This document shows, piece by piece, positions 5,062 through 5,241 of a stretch of DNA of 5,241 bases. Source of the stretch: Cyanobacteriota bacterium (GTDB lineage Bacteria > Cyanobacteriota > Cyanobacteriia > SKYG9). Location: the NCBI GenBank assembly GCA_025054735.1, contig JANWZG010000291.1, positions 1-5,241 of the forward strand, given 5' to 3'. Under the pieces are notes generated by a model. It did no database searches. It had not been told where the DNA came from and was given only the letters and a program-made list of their open reading frames with translations. Both the position numbers and the translations under genes were made by a program. Every line of letters begins with the position of its first letter. Position 1 is the stretch's first letter.

Positions 5062-5080
5062 TTAGCTATTCCTAACTTCG

Positions 5081-5241
5081 ATGACATCTGATAGTACACT
5101 GGGTTTTATCAATGAGGGGTTACCGACAGACCAGAATTCGTTGTTGCCCGATGGAGATGCTACTGCCAGTCAGCCTGTCAATAATTCTGGATTAGTTCAC
5201 AATCACGCTTACAGTAAAAACACTATGCACGGGGATGAAAC
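5081..5241 (+). CDS. ftsZ: Probable FtsZ, N-terminal extension only (runs off the right edge)
   Basis: An ATG at 5081 opens a frame that stays open to the window end (53 codons). The visible protein, starting MTSDSTLGFINEG, is polar, rich in Asn, Ser, Asp and Gly, and has no membrane segment. Cyanobacterial FtsZ proteins typically have a variable, disordered N-terminal extension of about 50-60 residues before the GTPase core, and ftsZ commonly follows ftsQ in this phylum. The GTP-binding signature GGGGxN would lie beyond the window, so the identity rests on position and on this extension. FtsZ is the tubulin-like GTPase that forms the division ring. No Shine-Dalgarno site precedes the ATG, and a later in-frame ATG exists at 5225. 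Confidence 0.72.
   Translation, partial: MTSDSTLGFINEGLPTDQNSLLPDGDATASQPVNNSGLVHNHAYSKNTMHGDE

Larger units (their letters stand above)
4775..5080 (+). other. Intergenic region between ftsQ and ftsZ, probable ftsZ promoter and leader
   Basis: This 306-bp stretch has no gene. It holds an imperfect inverted repeat (4815-4850), a direct repeat (4877-4910) with a possible -10 box, an 18-bp palindrome (4951-4968) and a leader inverted repeat (5028-5061). Its length and content argue that ftsZ has its own promoter rather than depending only on read-through from ftsQ. No T-run terminator follows ftsQ. Confidence 0.6.

Noticed and set aside
5092..5105. LexA-like AGTACACTGGGTTT near the ftsZ start
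   Set aside because: Only the left half fits the cyanobacterial LexA box; the right half lacks the GTWC core, and it lies within the coding sequence.

Overview
The window looks like chromosomal DNA from a cyanobacterium, probably a filamentous or basal lineage. The clearest protein evidence is a cyanobacterial-type FtsQ followed by what appears to be the start of ftsZ. A DUF4079-type membrane protein and a subtilase with a polytopic tail also fit this group. The octamer GCGATCGC (the HIP1 repeat of cyanobacterial genomes) occurs at 2946-2953 and 3981-3988, with many one-base variants. No complete mobile element, CRISPR array, rRNA or tRNA was found.

Left half (1-3001, minus strand): four genes run right to left. 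They are a subtilisin-family serine protease with an N-terminal anchor and a five-helix C-terminal membrane domain (1214-3001), a 74-residue predicted OB-fold protein (993-1217), a four-helix DUF4079-type membrane protein (427-903), and the N-terminal third of an SbcD/Mre11-type nuclease (1-430, running off the window). Two of the three junctions are 4-bp ATGA stop/start overlaps and the third gap is 89 bp. The set is probably one transcript, although the functional link between its members is not obvious.

Centre (3002-3347): a 346-bp region between divergent genes. It has the protease ribosome-binding site, a phased array of a CAGA-containing 9-mer, a roughly 70-bp nested palindromic element and a 12-bp palindrome.

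Right half (3348-5241, plus strand): a 148-residue membrane-anchored protein without assigned function, then ftsQ, then a 306-bp regulatory gap, then the first 53 codons of a probable ftsZ. FtsQ is a bitopic divisome protein with a POTRA domain, and FtsZ is the division-ring GTPase, so this is the division segment. The leaders of all three genes share a related AAATAC-containing motif. The ftsZ leader adds a 14-bp imperfect direct repeat at 20-bp spacing and a perfect 18-bp palindrome. These leader elements and the palindromic intergenic element are the best candidates for something undescribed; the genes themselves appear to be recognisable cyanobacterial families.
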